DNA from: Polyangium fumosum
Lineage (GTDB): Bacteria > Myxococcota_A > Polyangia > Polyangiales > Polyangiaceae
Direction of reading: 5' to 3'
Assembly (NCBI RefSeq): GCF_005144585.1
Contig: NZ_SSMQ01000005.1
Location: 1-64,000 of the forward strand
Length of the DNA: 64,000 bases
The notes below the pieces were generated by a model. That model saw only the letters and a program-made list of their open reading frames with translations. It was not told the DNA's origin and ran no database searches. Positions 45,531 through 54,025 of the stretch are shown one piece after another. Position numbers and translations under genes: made by a program. The stretch's first letter is position 1. Every line of letters begins with the position of its first letter.

Positions 45531-47954
45531 TCACGCCCCTCCATAGTGGACGCGGGTATGCCCGAGCCGGTGCGCCAGCGCCGTCAATCCGAGCACGACC
45601 AGAAACAGGATCCACGCCATGGCGCAGGCGTAACCCATGCGCAGGAAGTAGAACGCATTTTCGTGCATGCGCTGCGTATAAAACAACGTCGCCCGCGCGG
45701 GGCCGCCCGCCGTCATGATGTAGGGCGTCGCGAACACCTGCAGGGCGCCGATGATGCCCATGATCGCATTGAAGTAAATGACTGGCGAGATCATGGGGAT
45801 CGTGACGTGGCGGATCTTCTGCCAGAAGCTCGCGCCGTCGATGTCGGCGGCTTCGTAGATCGAGCGCGGCACGTCCTGCATCGCGGCGAGCAGCGTCAAC
45901 ACGGTCTGTCCGACGGTCCACGTGCTCACCAGGATCAACGACGGCAACGCGAAGCGCCGCTCGGCGAGCCAGGAGGTCTTCGGAAAGAGCCCGAAGCTCG
46001 CCTCGTGCAAGAAATGGTTGATGACGCCGAACTCGCCGTTCAGCATCCAGATCCAGATCGTCGCCCCCGCGACCACCGGGACGAGCGTGGGCAAAAAGAG
46101 GAGCGTGCGGTAAATGCTCGATCCCCGCAGCTTGGCGTCGAGCAGGAGCGCAAAGAAGAGCGCCACGGTGAGCCCGAGCGGGAGCGCGATGACCACATAG
46201 ATCAGCGTGTTCTTCAGCGCGATCCAGAACACCTCGTCCTGAAAGAGATCAACGAAGTTCTGAAGCCCGATCCACCGCGGCGGCGACAGGACGGAATAAT
46301 CGCAAAAGCTATAGACGATCGACGACGCCACCGGATAGGCGAGAAACACGAGGAGCCCGATGCCCCAGGGGGAGAAAAACGCGAGCCCCTTCCGCAACGA
46401 GGCATTCGAGCGCACCGGCTTCTCGACGCCGCTCACCTTGGCGAGCCTCCTCCGCTCGCGTCGGGCGGCCCCGACGAGCCCCACGCCAAGGAGCCCGATC
46501 AGACCGAAGGGGAGAAAGGAGAGCCAGCGCGACGGCGCGGCGTCTTGCCGATGGCGATGGCGGTCCCACGATTTCTGGACGACCGTCTTGACGTCGCCGA
46601 GCGCCTGATCGGCCGTCGCCTCCCCGAGCCACAACCGCTGCGATGCATTCCGAATCTCGAGGGTGTACTCGTTCCAGACGCTGATCCGCGGCTGCGGCGT
46701 CGCCCCCGGGCTCGCGGCGAGGTCCTGGAGGCTCTTGATGAAGGGGTTCTTGTGCGCCCGGTAAAACTCCGGACTCACGCTGCGGAGCGGCGAGAGCTTC
46801 CGTTGTCCCAGGCAGAGCTTTTCCATGGGACCTTGCTGCGTGAGGTATTCGAGGAACTCGAAGGCCTCGTTCGGGTGTTTGGCGCCGCTCGGGATCACCA
46901 GCATGTCGGCGTCGGCGATGGCGACCGGCGGTCCGCCCTCTTTCTCGGAGGGGAACGCCGCGGCGCCCCAGCGCATCTCGGGGCTGAACTTCTGGATGAA
47001 GTTCCCCATCCAGATCCCCTGGAGCACCATCGCGAGCTTGCCGCTCAAGAACGGGTTCTGCGCCGAGGCGAAATTGCCGAACGAGCTCGTGAAATTCTGG
47101 AGCTGCCCGGCGTCGTGGCGCCTCCCGTAGCCCTGGAACCAGGAAAACGCCCGGACGTTCTCCGGCGAATCGATCGTGATGTTCGCCCCTCCATCCCAGA
47201 GCCGCGCGCCGAACCAGAAGCCCCAGCCATAAGGCCACCAGTTCGTGTCGGCCGGCATGAACCCGAGCTGCGCGATCCTGCCGCCCTCGACGACCGTGAG
47301 CTTCTCCGCCATCGCGTCGAACTCGGCGATGGTGCGCGGCGGGCGCTCCGGATCGAGCCCCGCTTTCGCGAAGAGATCCTTGTTCCAGTAGAGGCTCACC
47401 ACGTTGGGCACGGAGACGACGGCCCATACGTGGTCCCGATAAACGCCCATGTCCCAGTACACCGGCAAGAAGCTCTCGCGGTCGAGGTGTGTACCGCGCA
47501 TGAGCTCGTCGAGCGGGACGAGCGCGTTTTTCTCGGCAAAGTCGGCGATGTCGGCCGCGAGCAGCCCCGCGATGTCCGGCGGGTCGCCGCCCGCCGTCGC
47601 GATCAGCGTCTTGTGCTGGTACTGGGAGACGGACTGGTAATCGACCCAGATCCTGGATTGCGAGCGATGGAAGTCCTGAAGGACGGACTCCATCGCCTCC
47701 TTCTCCATGCCGGTCCATTTCTCCCAGTAGCTCACCCGCACGCGCCCCTCGGGCGACGGCGGGGGCGACCCCTGCGCGCGTACGGCGGGGGAGATCAACG
47801 AGCAGAGCGCAATGGCGAGGACCGAGAGGAGCGCGACGAGGGAACGTCGCGGCCGAGCGCTGCTCGACCGAGAGGCGCGGGCGAAGGGCGCCGCCAGGCG
47901 GGCGGGGGCCGCCCATTGCTGAACGTCGAGGCGATCCGACGAGCAACGGCGCAT
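45531..47954 (-). CDS. sugar-binding protein fused to a MalF-type permease
   Basis: One frame of 807 residues has a signal-like N-terminus (SLVALLSVLAIALCSLI), then a solute-binding domain to about residue 460 (RVSYWEKWTGMEKEAMES, PNVVSLYWNKDLFAKAGLDP, SVWNEYTLEIRNASQRLWLG). One extra membrane helix follows (FLPFGLIGLLGVGLVGAAR) with a positive inside segment (ARRERRRLAK), and then six helices of a MalF permease with EAA loop YEAADIDGASFWQKIRHV. The extra helix returns the chain to the cytoplasm, so the topology is consistent. No separate binding-protein gene is in the locus. The ATG at 47954 lacks a clear ribosome-binding site. Confidence 0.9.
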   Translation of the reverse strand: MRRCSSDRLDVQQWAAPARLAAPFARASRSSSARPRRSLVALLSVLAIALCSLISPAVRAQGSPPPSPEGRVRVSYWEKWTGMEKEAMESVLQDFHRSQSRIWVDYQSVSQYQHKTLIATAGGDPPDIAGLLAADIADFAEKNALVPLDELMRGTHLDRESFLPVYWDMGVYRDHVWAVVSVPNVVSLYWNKDLFAKAGLDPERPPRTIAEFDAMAEKLTVVEGGRIAQLGFMPADTNWWPYGWGFWFGARLWDGGANITIDSPENVRAFSWFQGYGRRHDAGQLQNFTSSFGNFASAQNPFLSGKLAMVLQGIWMGNFIQKFSPEMRWGAAAFPSEKEGGPPVAIADADMLVIPSGAKHPNEAFEFLEYLTQQGPMEKLCLGQRKLSPLRSVSPEFYRAHKNPFIKSLQDLAASPGATPQPRISVWNEYTLEIRNASQRLWLGEATADQALGDVKTVVQKSWDRHRHRQDAAPSRWLSFLPFGLIGLLGVGLVGAARRERRRLAKVSGVEKPVRSNASLRKGLAFFSPWGIGLLVFLAYPVASSIVYSFCDYSVLSPPRWIGLQNFVDLFQDEVFWIALKNTLIYVVIALPLGLTVALFFALLLDAKLRGSSIYRTLLFLPTLVPVVAGATIWIWMLNGEFGVINHFLHEASFGLFPKTSWLAERRFALPSLILVSTWTVGQTVLTLLAAMQDVPRSIYEAADIDGASFWQKIRHVTIPMISPVIYFNAIMGIIGALQVFATPYIMTAGGPARATLFYTQRMHENAFYFLRMGYACAMAWILFLVVLGLTALAHRLGHTRVHYGGA

Positions 47955-48002
47955 GGCGCGGGACTCTAGCCACGCAGGGGCCGAGAATACAATCGAAAAC
48001 GG

Positions 48003-48023
48003 GGTCAAATTCGAGTGTTTACC
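48003..48023 (-). promoter_or_regulatory. GGTAAACA motif and TTGACC hexamer upstream of the fused transporter gene
   Basis: On the minus strand, GGTAAACA (48023-48016) lies 7 nt before TTGACC (48008-48003). The TATTCT 13 nt further on is spaced too short for a strong sigma70 pair. The 8-mer also precedes the GH31 promoter. Confidence 0.35.
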
Positions 48024-48061
48024 GGGACGAGGGAGGCGCCCCGCCGCCGCCCGCGAGCGGG

Positions 48062-49054
48062 TCACTTCGGGACGTCGTCCGGCAGGATCCCACACTCTCG
48101 GAAATCGAGGCTCGTCTCGATGCGGAAGTTGGAGCCGCCGGGGTTTCTCTCGGCCTGGAAGAGGTCGAGCTTGTAGACGTTGCCCACCGTGATCCCGAGC
48201 TCGGCCGCGCGCACGTCGAGGTTCACGTTGCCCGTGAGCGGACCGTGGATGCCTCCGATGTCCACCGCGAGCTTGTCGTTGATGAACACGAACACGTCGT
48301 CGTCGCCGCGGAAGTTGAAGACCTCGCCGCCCTTGTACTCGAACGCGGTGTGTAGCTCGATCGTGAACAGGAAGTTGTGCGGGCCGACGTCGTTGCCGCC
48401 GATCTGCACGTCCCCCGGCGAGGTGTTGAACTTGTCGAGCGGGAAGAAGCTGTTCGAGTCGAACAGGAAGTACCCCTCCTTTTCCGGATCGGGCTGGAGC
48501 CACAAATCCATCACGTAAGGCACGTTCACGCCGGCGACGTTCCTGTACCAATCGTCGAAGGACTCGATCACGTCGAGCGGCATACGCGCGGGGTTGATGT
48601 CGGGCTTGCGGTCGGCGGGGAGGAGCGGGAGGATCTGCCCTGTGTAGAGGCCTGGATCGATCCACGACGCCGGCTTCTCTTCGCCGAAGTCGATGTGCGC
48701 CTGCGTGAAGTCGCGCGCGATGGCGCGTAGCACGTTGGCGCAGACGTTCTGGCTCGGCTCGTTGAAATCCGCGAGCGGCCCGAGGATCTTCCAGCCGCCA
48801 TAGGTCGTCTCGGCGGTAAAACCCGCAGGCAACGTCTCGTCAATCTTCGGAGGCGGTTTGTCCGGCCCGCCCTCGCCCCCGCTCCCGCCGCTGCCTACGA
48901 GGATGAGCCCCCCTTCGCCACCCGAGCCACCGCTCGAGCTCCCCCCGCTGCCGCTGCCTCCACTCCCTCCTTGCCCGGCAGGTGTGGCGCTGCAGGCGAT
49001 CAAGCCGAGGATTGCAACACTCAGAGAAGCGAAGAGGAGCGGGCGTCGAAGCAT
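48062..49054 (-). CDS. secreted lipoprotein with a fibro-slime (PA14-like) domain, copy 1
   Basis: The lipobox is LGLIAC, followed by a Gly/Ser linker. The mature domain fits the fibro-slime group: VCANVLRAIARDFTQAHIDF, DDWYRNVAGVNVPYVMDLWL, FLFTIELHTAFEYKGGEVFN, FRGDDDVFVFINDKLAVDIG and VYKLDLFQAERNPGGSNFRI. These domains, known from Dictyostelium and myxobacteria, are related to PA14 and bind glycans. It is divergent from its paralogue at 49305. Confidence 0.85.
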   Translation of the reverse strand: MLRRPLLFASLSVAILGLIACSATPAGQGGSGGSGSGGSSSGGSGGEGGLILVGSGGSGGEGGPDKPPPKIDETLPAGFTAETTYGGWKILGPLADFNEPSQNVCANVLRAIARDFTQAHIDFGEEKPASWIDPGLYTGQILPLLPADRKPDINPARMPLDVIESFDDWYRNVAGVNVPYVMDLWLQPDPEKEGYFLFDSNSFFPLDKFNTSPGDVQIGGNDVGPHNFLFTIELHTAFEYKGGEVFNFRGDDDVFVFINDKLAVDIGGIHGPLTGNVNLDVRAAELGITVGNVYKLDLFQAERNPGGSNFRIETSLDFRECGILPDDVPK

Positions 49055-49207
49055 GTGTGGAACGATAAACAAACTCAGGCGAATGATCAGTACATTGCGT
49101 ACTTTTACCATCCGCTCCGCGAACAGATCGTCTCTGCGCCGCATTGCGTCAGGATCACGCGACGAATCGGCGCGAAAATTCCATATGGATCGCTCCTCGT
49201 GGCCGCG

Positions 49208-49220
49208 TCGGTAAAACCGA
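49208..49220. promoter_or_regulatory. short perfect inverted repeat between the fibro-slime genes
   Basis: TCGGT-AAA-ACCGA is a 5-3-5 inverted repeat in the 250-bp divergent gap, about 85-97 nt before the plus-strand start and just before a TTGACT. GGTAAAAG also occurs for the opposite gene at 49102-49109. Confidence 0.35.
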
Positions 49221-49304
49221 GCCATTGACTACGAATTTGATGGATCGCGACCATCTCGTGTTGTTAGGGCTGAACGGCAGTCCACTCGATTGGGGGGCTT
49301 CACC

Positions 49305-50378
49305 ATGGATCGGATCAAGCGTATGCAGCCCGTGCTGAATCAGCGCCGCGCCGCGGGGACGCGCGCGCTCGTCTATGCGTGTCTCCTTTCGTGCGCCGCG
49401 TGCAGCGCGACCTCCGGCGCCAACACGACCGGGAGCGGCGGCAGCGGAAGCGGCACGGGCGGCGGTGGCACCGGCGGCAGCGGCGGCGCCGGAGGTGATA
49501 TCTCCGTCGGCGTGGGAGGACTCGCCATTCCGGACGGCGGCACGGAAGAGGACGGCGGCATCGTCGAGACGTTGCCCCCGGCCTTCCTCGCGACGGAGGT
49601 GGGGGGCTACAAGCTCGGAGGGCCGACCAGCGAGGGTTCGGGCAATGGGGGAGGAGGCCCGAACGAGAACGAGGCGTGCGGTAATGTCCTGGTGGCCATC
49701 GTTCGTGACTTCAAAGGCAGGAGCGAGGCGGGCGGGCACGTCGACTTCGAGGGCCCCTTGTACGGCAACGATATCACGAAGGGCCTCGTGGAGCCGACCC
49801 TCGGCCCCGACGGGAAGCCCGTCTACGCGTCGCAGTGCGAAGAAGGTCACCCGGCCCCGCCGCCGACGTGCCCCTTCGGGCCCGAGACGACGACGAAGGC
49901 AAACTTCGATCAATGGTATCGCGACACGGCGGACGTGAACAAGCCCTACCTGCTCCAGTTGTGGCTCGCTCCCCAGCCCGGCGGGCTCTTCACCTTCCAG
50001 AGCTTGTCCTTTTTTCCGCTCGACAGCGCGGGCTGGGGCAACTCGGGCGTCGACAAGGAAGGCGTGATCCGCAACTTCAGCTTTACCACGGAGCTGCACA
50101 CGCGGTTCCAATACAATGGCGGCGAGACCTTCCTCTTCGAAGGAGACGACGATGTGTGGGTCTTCATCAACGGAAAGCTCGCCGTTGATCTGGGCGGCCT
50201 TCACCCGAAGGGATCGACCGCGGTCGTCCTCGACACGTCCGCCGAGCAGCTCGGCCTCGTGAAAGGGAAGGTGTACCCGCTCGACCTTTTCCACGCGGAG
50301 CGGCACACGCCCGAGTCGACGTTCCGGATCGACACGAACCTCTCGTTCGTGAATTGTGGGCCGGAAGTCCCCAAGTAA
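49305..50378 (+). CDS. secreted lipoprotein with a fibro-slime (PA14-like) domain, copy 2
   Basis: The ATG at 49305 (MDRIKRMQPV) is preceded by GGGGGG. The lipobox is LSCAAC, followed by a Gly/Ser linker. The mature part parallels copy 1: ACGNVLVAIVRDFKGR, DQWYRDTADVNKPYLLQLWL, FEGDDDVWVFINGKLAVDLG and VYPLDLFHAERHTPESTFRI. It carries an extra Cys-containing loop (CEEGHPAPPPTCPF). It ends at a strong hairpin at 50382-50422. Divergent paralogues suggest a duplicated pair that binds the same polymer from two promoters. Confidence 0.85.
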   Translation: MDRIKRMQPVLNQRRAAGTRALVYACLLSCAACSATSGANTTGSGGSGSGTGGGGTGGSGGAGGDISVGVGGLAIPDGGTEEDGGIVETLPPAFLATEVGGYKLGGPTSEGSGNGGGGPNENEACGNVLVAIVRDFKGRSEAGGHVDFEGPLYGNDITKGLVEPTLGPDGKPVYASQCEEGHPAPPPTCPFGPETTTKANFDQWYRDTADVNKPYLLQLWLAPQPGGLFTFQSLSFFPLDSAGWGNSGVDKEGVIRNFSFTTELHTRFQYNGGETFLFEGDDDVWVFINGKLAVDLGGLHPKGSTAVVLDTSAEQLGLVKGKVYPLDLFHAERHTPESTFRIDTNLSFVNCGPEVPK

Positions 50379-50381
50379 AAA

Positions 50382-50422
50382 CGTGTTCCCCGGCCACGCA
50401 CACGCCGTGGCCGGGGAACACG
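50382..50422. terminator. strong bidirectional hairpin terminator
   Basis: A perfect 17-bp stem (50382-50398 with 50406-50422, starting CGTGTTCCCCGGCC) closes a 7-nt loop between convergent genes. It follows AAAAA on the plus strand. Confidence 0.75.
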
Positions 50423-50438
50423 GGCTCTCGGTCGTCCG

Positions 50439-51314
50439 TCAGGGCTCGATGCCCCACACCACCGATTGACCTTGGTACATCAGCACCACGTTCGCCCAAT
50501 CCATCTGCATCGAGGCCGCAGCGTTGAACGAATGGTCCCCGGTCTGCGTGAAGCTCTGGGACATGAAGTTCTGAACGGTCCACGAGAACTGCAGGCGGGA
50601 GCCGGGTGAGAGCATGGTGCCGCCCGTGAAGCCGAACGCCAGGTACGTGTCGGCAGACGCCACGGGCATGGGCATCGGCACGACCTCGACGTTGATGTTG
50701 CCCGTCGGGAAACCCGCGTTGGGGCCCCCCACGACGCCGACATTCGCCCAGTTGACGGTCTTCATGAGCGTCGCGGCGACTTCATTGGTCAGGTAATAAC
50801 GAAGGGTCAGATCATTGAGGTTCACCGGCTCGCTACCGTTGTTGACGATCCAGAACTGGGAGCCGATGGCCGCACTCGTGGCAGCGCTGATCTCCACCTT
50901 GTACTGAACCACCATGCCGGTCGGGCCGCCGCCCGCGCCGCCGCCCCCGCCGGCGCCCCCCGCGCCGCCACCCCCGCCACTCCCTCCCGCGCCTGACGAC
51001 GCAGACGAACTCGATGATGAGGACGAGCTCGACGATGCAGACGAGCTCGATGACGCGGACGAGCTCGACGATGCAGACGAGCTCGACGACGCGGACGAGC
51101 TCGACGCGCCTCCCTGACCGGTTCCTCCCGCGCCGCCGGAGCCGGTCCCGGCGCCAGCGCCTGCGCTCTGGTTTTCGGGCTCGCCCGTGAGCCCCTCGGC
51201 ACAGCTCGCGAGAATGAGCGTCGACATGAGCAGGAGCGCGGCGGATCTCCCACGCGATCTCGTTCGGGCTGAAGAGGGGAGGACATGCCAGCCACGGCTC
51301 GCGCAAGGGTTCAT
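50439..51314 (-). CDS. secreted lipoprotein with a CBM3 cellulose-binding-like module
   Basis: The N-terminal signal ends at LILASC. A long Ser-rich linker is encoded by about six 18-bp repeats of the SSSSAS type (51004-51110) and then poly-Gly. The C-terminal 150 residues are CBM3-like: VVQYKVEISAATSAAIGSQF, WIVNNGSEPVNLNDLTLRYY and LQFSWTVQNF. There is no catalytic domain. CBM3 modules bind crystalline cellulose or chitin, so this is a surface anchor to a beta-glucan. The start at 51314 gives a long N-terminus; a shorter start is possible. Confidence 0.82.
   Translation of the reverse strand: MNPCASRGWHVLPSSARTRSRGRSAALLLMSTLILASCAEGLTGEPENQSAGAGAGTGSGGAGGTGQGGASSSSASSSSSASSSSSASSSSSASSSSSSSSSSSASSGAGGSGGGGGAGGAGGGGGAGGGPTGMVVQYKVEISAATSAAIGSQFWIVNNGSEPVNLNDLTLRYYLTNEVAATLMKTVNWANVGVVGGPNAGFPTGNINVEVVPMPMPVASADTYLAFGFTGGTMLSPGSRLQFSWTVQNFMSQSFTQTGDHSFNAAASMQMDWANVVLMYQGQSVVWGIEP
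51004..51110. repeat. 18-bp minisatellite encoding Ser/Ala linker repeats
   Basis: About six copies of GACGAGCTCGAC[GT]A[CT]GC[AG]-type units (18 bp) lie inside the CBM3 lipoprotein gene. On the gene's strand they encode the SSSSAS-type spacer. Copy number could vary between strains and set linker length. Confidence 0.75.
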
Positions 51315-51432
51315 GGGACCTCCTTATGGCATAACGAGATCCCCACTATCACGTTGCTTCGGCGAAACAAATCAGAAACACGGTCAGAAAAGACCATTTA
51401 CTACGGCGTGGTTATGCGCGCCTCGCGAAGCT

Positions 51433-52884
51433 TCAAGGGGCCCTGTAGATGGCCCCTCCCTTCATCACGAACCGGACATTCCGGAGCGCCGCGATGTCCC
51501 GCGTGGGATCCCCCTCGACCGCGATCAGATCCGCCAGCTTGCCGGCCGCCACCGCGCCGATCGCCGCGTCGAGGTGCAAGAGCTTCGCCCCGCGGGCCGT
51601 CGCCGCGCGCAAGGCATCAACCGGCGTCGCGCCGTACTCCACGAGCAGCTCGAGCTCTCGGGCATTGTCTCCGTGCGCGAAGACGCCGACGTCGCTCCCG
51701 TTGACGATGCTCACCCCTGCGTCGAGGGCCGCCTTGAAGACCTTGCGCTTCTTCGTGAGGCTCTCGGGTTCGGGCGTGCTGCCCTTCTTCCAGCCCTGAT
51801 AACGCGCGAAGGCCTCGCTCGCCGCGAGCGTCGGGCAAAACGCGACGTGATTCTTGGCCATGAGCTTGAAGACGTCCGGCGTTCCCTGGTCGCCGTGCTC
51901 GATCGTGTCGACCCCGGCGAGGGCCGCGCGCCGCATTCCTTCGGCCGAGGTCGCGTGCGCCGCGACGCTCCGGCCGCTCGAACGCGCCGTCTCCACGATG
52001 AGCCGAAGCTCCTCGACCGAAAATGTCGGCCGCGCCTCGCCGCCGGGCCCCCAATAGTAGTCCGCATAGACCTTGATCCAATCGGCGCCGTGCCCGATCT
52101 GGTCCCGCACGACGCGCAGGAGCGAATCGTGCCCATCGGCTTCCTCTGCGCCCTGCGGCACGTGGAAACCAGGATCGAACCCCTTCGGGCCATAACTGCC
52201 CGTGGCGACGATGGCCTTCGTCGTGACGATCATCCGCGGGCCCGGGATGATTCCCTGATCGATGGCCTGCTTGAGCCCGACGTCGGCATACCCTGCCCCC
52301 TCCGTCCCGAGATCACGGACCGTGGTAAAGCCGGCGAGGAGGGTGCTGCGCGCGTGGTTCGTCGCGCGGGCGACGCGCAGCGTGAGCGGCTCCCGCGCCA
52401 CCTGCTTGTCCCAGGAGGCTTCATCGTAAGGATGCAACAGGAAATGCGAATGCCCCTCGATGAGCCCAGGCAAGAGCGTCGTGTTCGGCAAATCAACGAC
52501 CACCGCGTCCTTGGGTGCCTGCACCTGCGCTTCCGGCCCCGCCGCTTCGATGCGATTGCCGCGCACCACGATCACCCAGCCCTCGTGCGGGCGCGCGGTG
52601 TCACCGTCGAAGACGCGCGCCGGCTTGAGCACATAGAGGCCTTTTCCAGCCGTCCCCGTGAAGGTGGGCGCGGGGAGGGCCGCCGGAAGAGAGGCCACTG
52701 TCGAGCTGCTTTGATCGGGAATCGACTCCGCCGCAGGGCATGCGCTCGCGATCGGAGGCGTGCCTCCGCCGCTCGCCGTGGAGGCGCGCGGCGGGCCGAC
52801 GGGAGCTGTCCCGGACGCTCCACCGCAGCCCGAAAAGAACGTCATTGCAGCCAGCAAGGCCCCGATGGCACCAGCGTTTTTCAT
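51433..52884 (-). CDS. secreted lipoprotein amidohydrolase (imidazolonepropionase-like)
   Basis: The ATG at 52884 ([12 protein letters not shown]) gives a signal ending TFFSGC. The amidohydrolase fold shows [20 protein letters not shown] with the HxH motif, the Lys-containing strand [33 protein letters not shown] and [10 protein letters not shown] with its metal His, and a catalytic Asp in [13 protein letters not shown]. Related proteins are Xaa-Pro or amide hydrolases in the periplasm or outer membrane. It is divergent from the lipoprotein at 53054. Confidence 0.92.
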   Translation of the reverse strand: MKNAGAIGALLAAMTFFSGCGGASGTAPVGPPRASTASGGGTPPIASACPAAESIPDQSSSTVASLPAALPAPTFTGTAGKGLYVLKPARVFDGDTARPHEGWVIVVRGNRIEAAGPEAQVQAPKDAVVVDLPNTTLLPGLIEGHSHFLLHPYDEASWDKQVAREPLTLRVARATNHARSTLLAGFTTVRDLGTEGAGYADVGLKQAIDQGIIPGPRMIVTTKAIVATGSYGPKGFDPGFHVPQGAEEADGHDSLLRVVRDQIGHGADWIKVYADYYWGPGGEARPTFSVEELRLIVETARSSGRSVAAHATSAEGMRRAALAGVDTIEHGDQGTPDVFKLMAKNHVAFCPTLAASEAFARYQGWKKGSTPEPESLTKKRKVFKAALDAGVSIVNGSDVGVFAHGDNARELELLVEYGATPVDALRAATARGAKLLHLDAAIGAVAAGKLADLIAVEGDPTRDIAALRNVRFVMKGGAIYRAP

Positions 52885-53053
52885 GGGTTCATGCAAGGAA
52901 AGCGGCATTGGGGAATGGAGAACCTGCGCGACGCGCGTCCCTACCACGGGCGCTCGTCCGGAGGTACCTGAAAACACCGTCGGGTTGTGTTATGCTCCGG
53001 CCGTGAGCGACGAACGACATGACCTGCACGGATACCTTGTTTGCCGGCAGCGG

Positions 53054-53785
53054 ATGGCATTTCAAGTCGGATATCGGCTCCATGCCTTCGTCCTGGCCCT
53101 CGCCGTGCCCACGCTCTGCGCCTGCACGCCGACGCCGGCGCCTCCGCCAGAACCAAAGCCGTCGGTGGGTGTATCCAAGCCCGCGGTGCTCGAGGTGGCC
53201 GGCGATGCGGCCGCCAAGAAAACCGCCGACGAGGGGGGCCCGGACGCGGAGGAACGGGGCACGCGGACCCAACGGGAGCACCCGAATGACATCGTGATCC
53301 GGCTGCGCTACGAGCTAACCGATCACCACATCGCCTGTGATGTCGCGCCGTCAGGCCCATGTACCGTGCAAGGTGATCTCGACGGCGACGGCCACCCCGA
53401 CGACGTGGTGTTCGTGCGCAACCGCGCGGGCGTCGTGGGAATCGCCGTTTTCTTGGGGACGAACCCCGTCGAGTTGCTCGGCGGAGGGAGCCTGGCGAAA
53501 AAATACTGGACAAAGACGGAGGTACCCGACGTCGGCGCCGCGCCGGACGCGCCAGGACCCCCGGAGGAAATCGACGCCGACCTCGGCTGGATCCGGCGCT
53601 GGGAGCTACGACCCCTGAAGCTCCGCAATGGCGCCCCCTTCTTCGTCGGGCAGATCGGCAAGAGGACCGTCGAATCCCCTGCGCCGGACGCCGTCGGCGA
53701 CGGGCTGCTGCTCGACAGCGGCGACGCGGCGGCCATCCTCTATCGTGTCCCCGGCGGCTGGAGGTTGATGCACCTCGGCTTTTAG
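53054..53785 (+). CDS. secreted lipoprotein with a Ca-binding DxDGDG loop
   Basis: The signal peptide ends at LCAC (C24). A charged segment follows (residues 55-80), then a single FG-GAP/EF-hand-like loop, CTVQGDLDGDGHPDDVVFVRN, inside a beta-rich domain. The last part is Asp-rich with a closing IGKRTVES and GWRLMHLGF. I do not recognise a named family. The start is uncertain; a GTG at 53003 would add 17 residues without removing the signal. Confidence 0.65.
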   Translation: MAFQVGYRLHAFVLALAVPTLCACTPTPAPPPEPKPSVGVSKPAVLEVAGDAAAKKTADEGGPDAEERGTRTQREHPNDIVIRLRYELTDHHIACDVAPSGPCTVQGDLDGDGHPDDVVFVRNRAGVVGIAVFLGTNPVELLGGGSLAKKYWTKTEVPDVGAAPDAPGPPEEIDADLGWIRRWELRPLKLRNGAPFFVGQIGKRTVESPAPDAVGDGLLLDSGDAAAILYRVPGGWRLMHLGF

Positions 53786-53829
53786 CAGCAGGCATTGACA
53801 CGAGGGGATGACAGCAGGTGTCATGTGCT

Positions 53830-53844
53830 CGTGACAGGGTCACG
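53830..53844. promoter_or_regulatory. perfect 6-3-6 inverted repeat upstream of the TonB-like gene
   Basis: CGTGAC-AGG-GTCACG is a clean short palindrome, 180-195 nt before the GTG at 54026. The regulator is unknown. Confidence 0.45.
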
Positions 53845-53926
53845 ACGGCGTCACAACGAAGGGTTCACGGCGTCTTCGCCTCCGGGGTGTGCGTCAGCGT
53901 CTCCCTGCGCAGATCGCGCAGCGGAT

Positions 53927-53944
53927 TTGCGCAACTTGCGCAAC
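53927..53944. promoter_or_regulatory. tandem palindromic nonamers TTGCGCAAC
   Basis: TTGCGCAAC is repeated back to back; each unit contains the palindrome TTGCGCAA. It lies about 80 nt before the start of the TonB-like gene. A related CTGCGCAG (53915-53922) is partly repeated just upstream. This may be a regulator site. Confidence 0.45.
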
Positions 53945-54025
53945 GTGTCGCTGGCACCTCACGGGCGCCACGGCCGTTTGTCGGGCGGGCCGAGCTGGCC
54001 CGGGGCTTGCTACGGGAGTGATCCC

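Noticed and set aside
44943-47969. A 1008-codon open frame on the plus strand
   Set aside because: It is antisense to the transporter genes, highly charged and without domain features.
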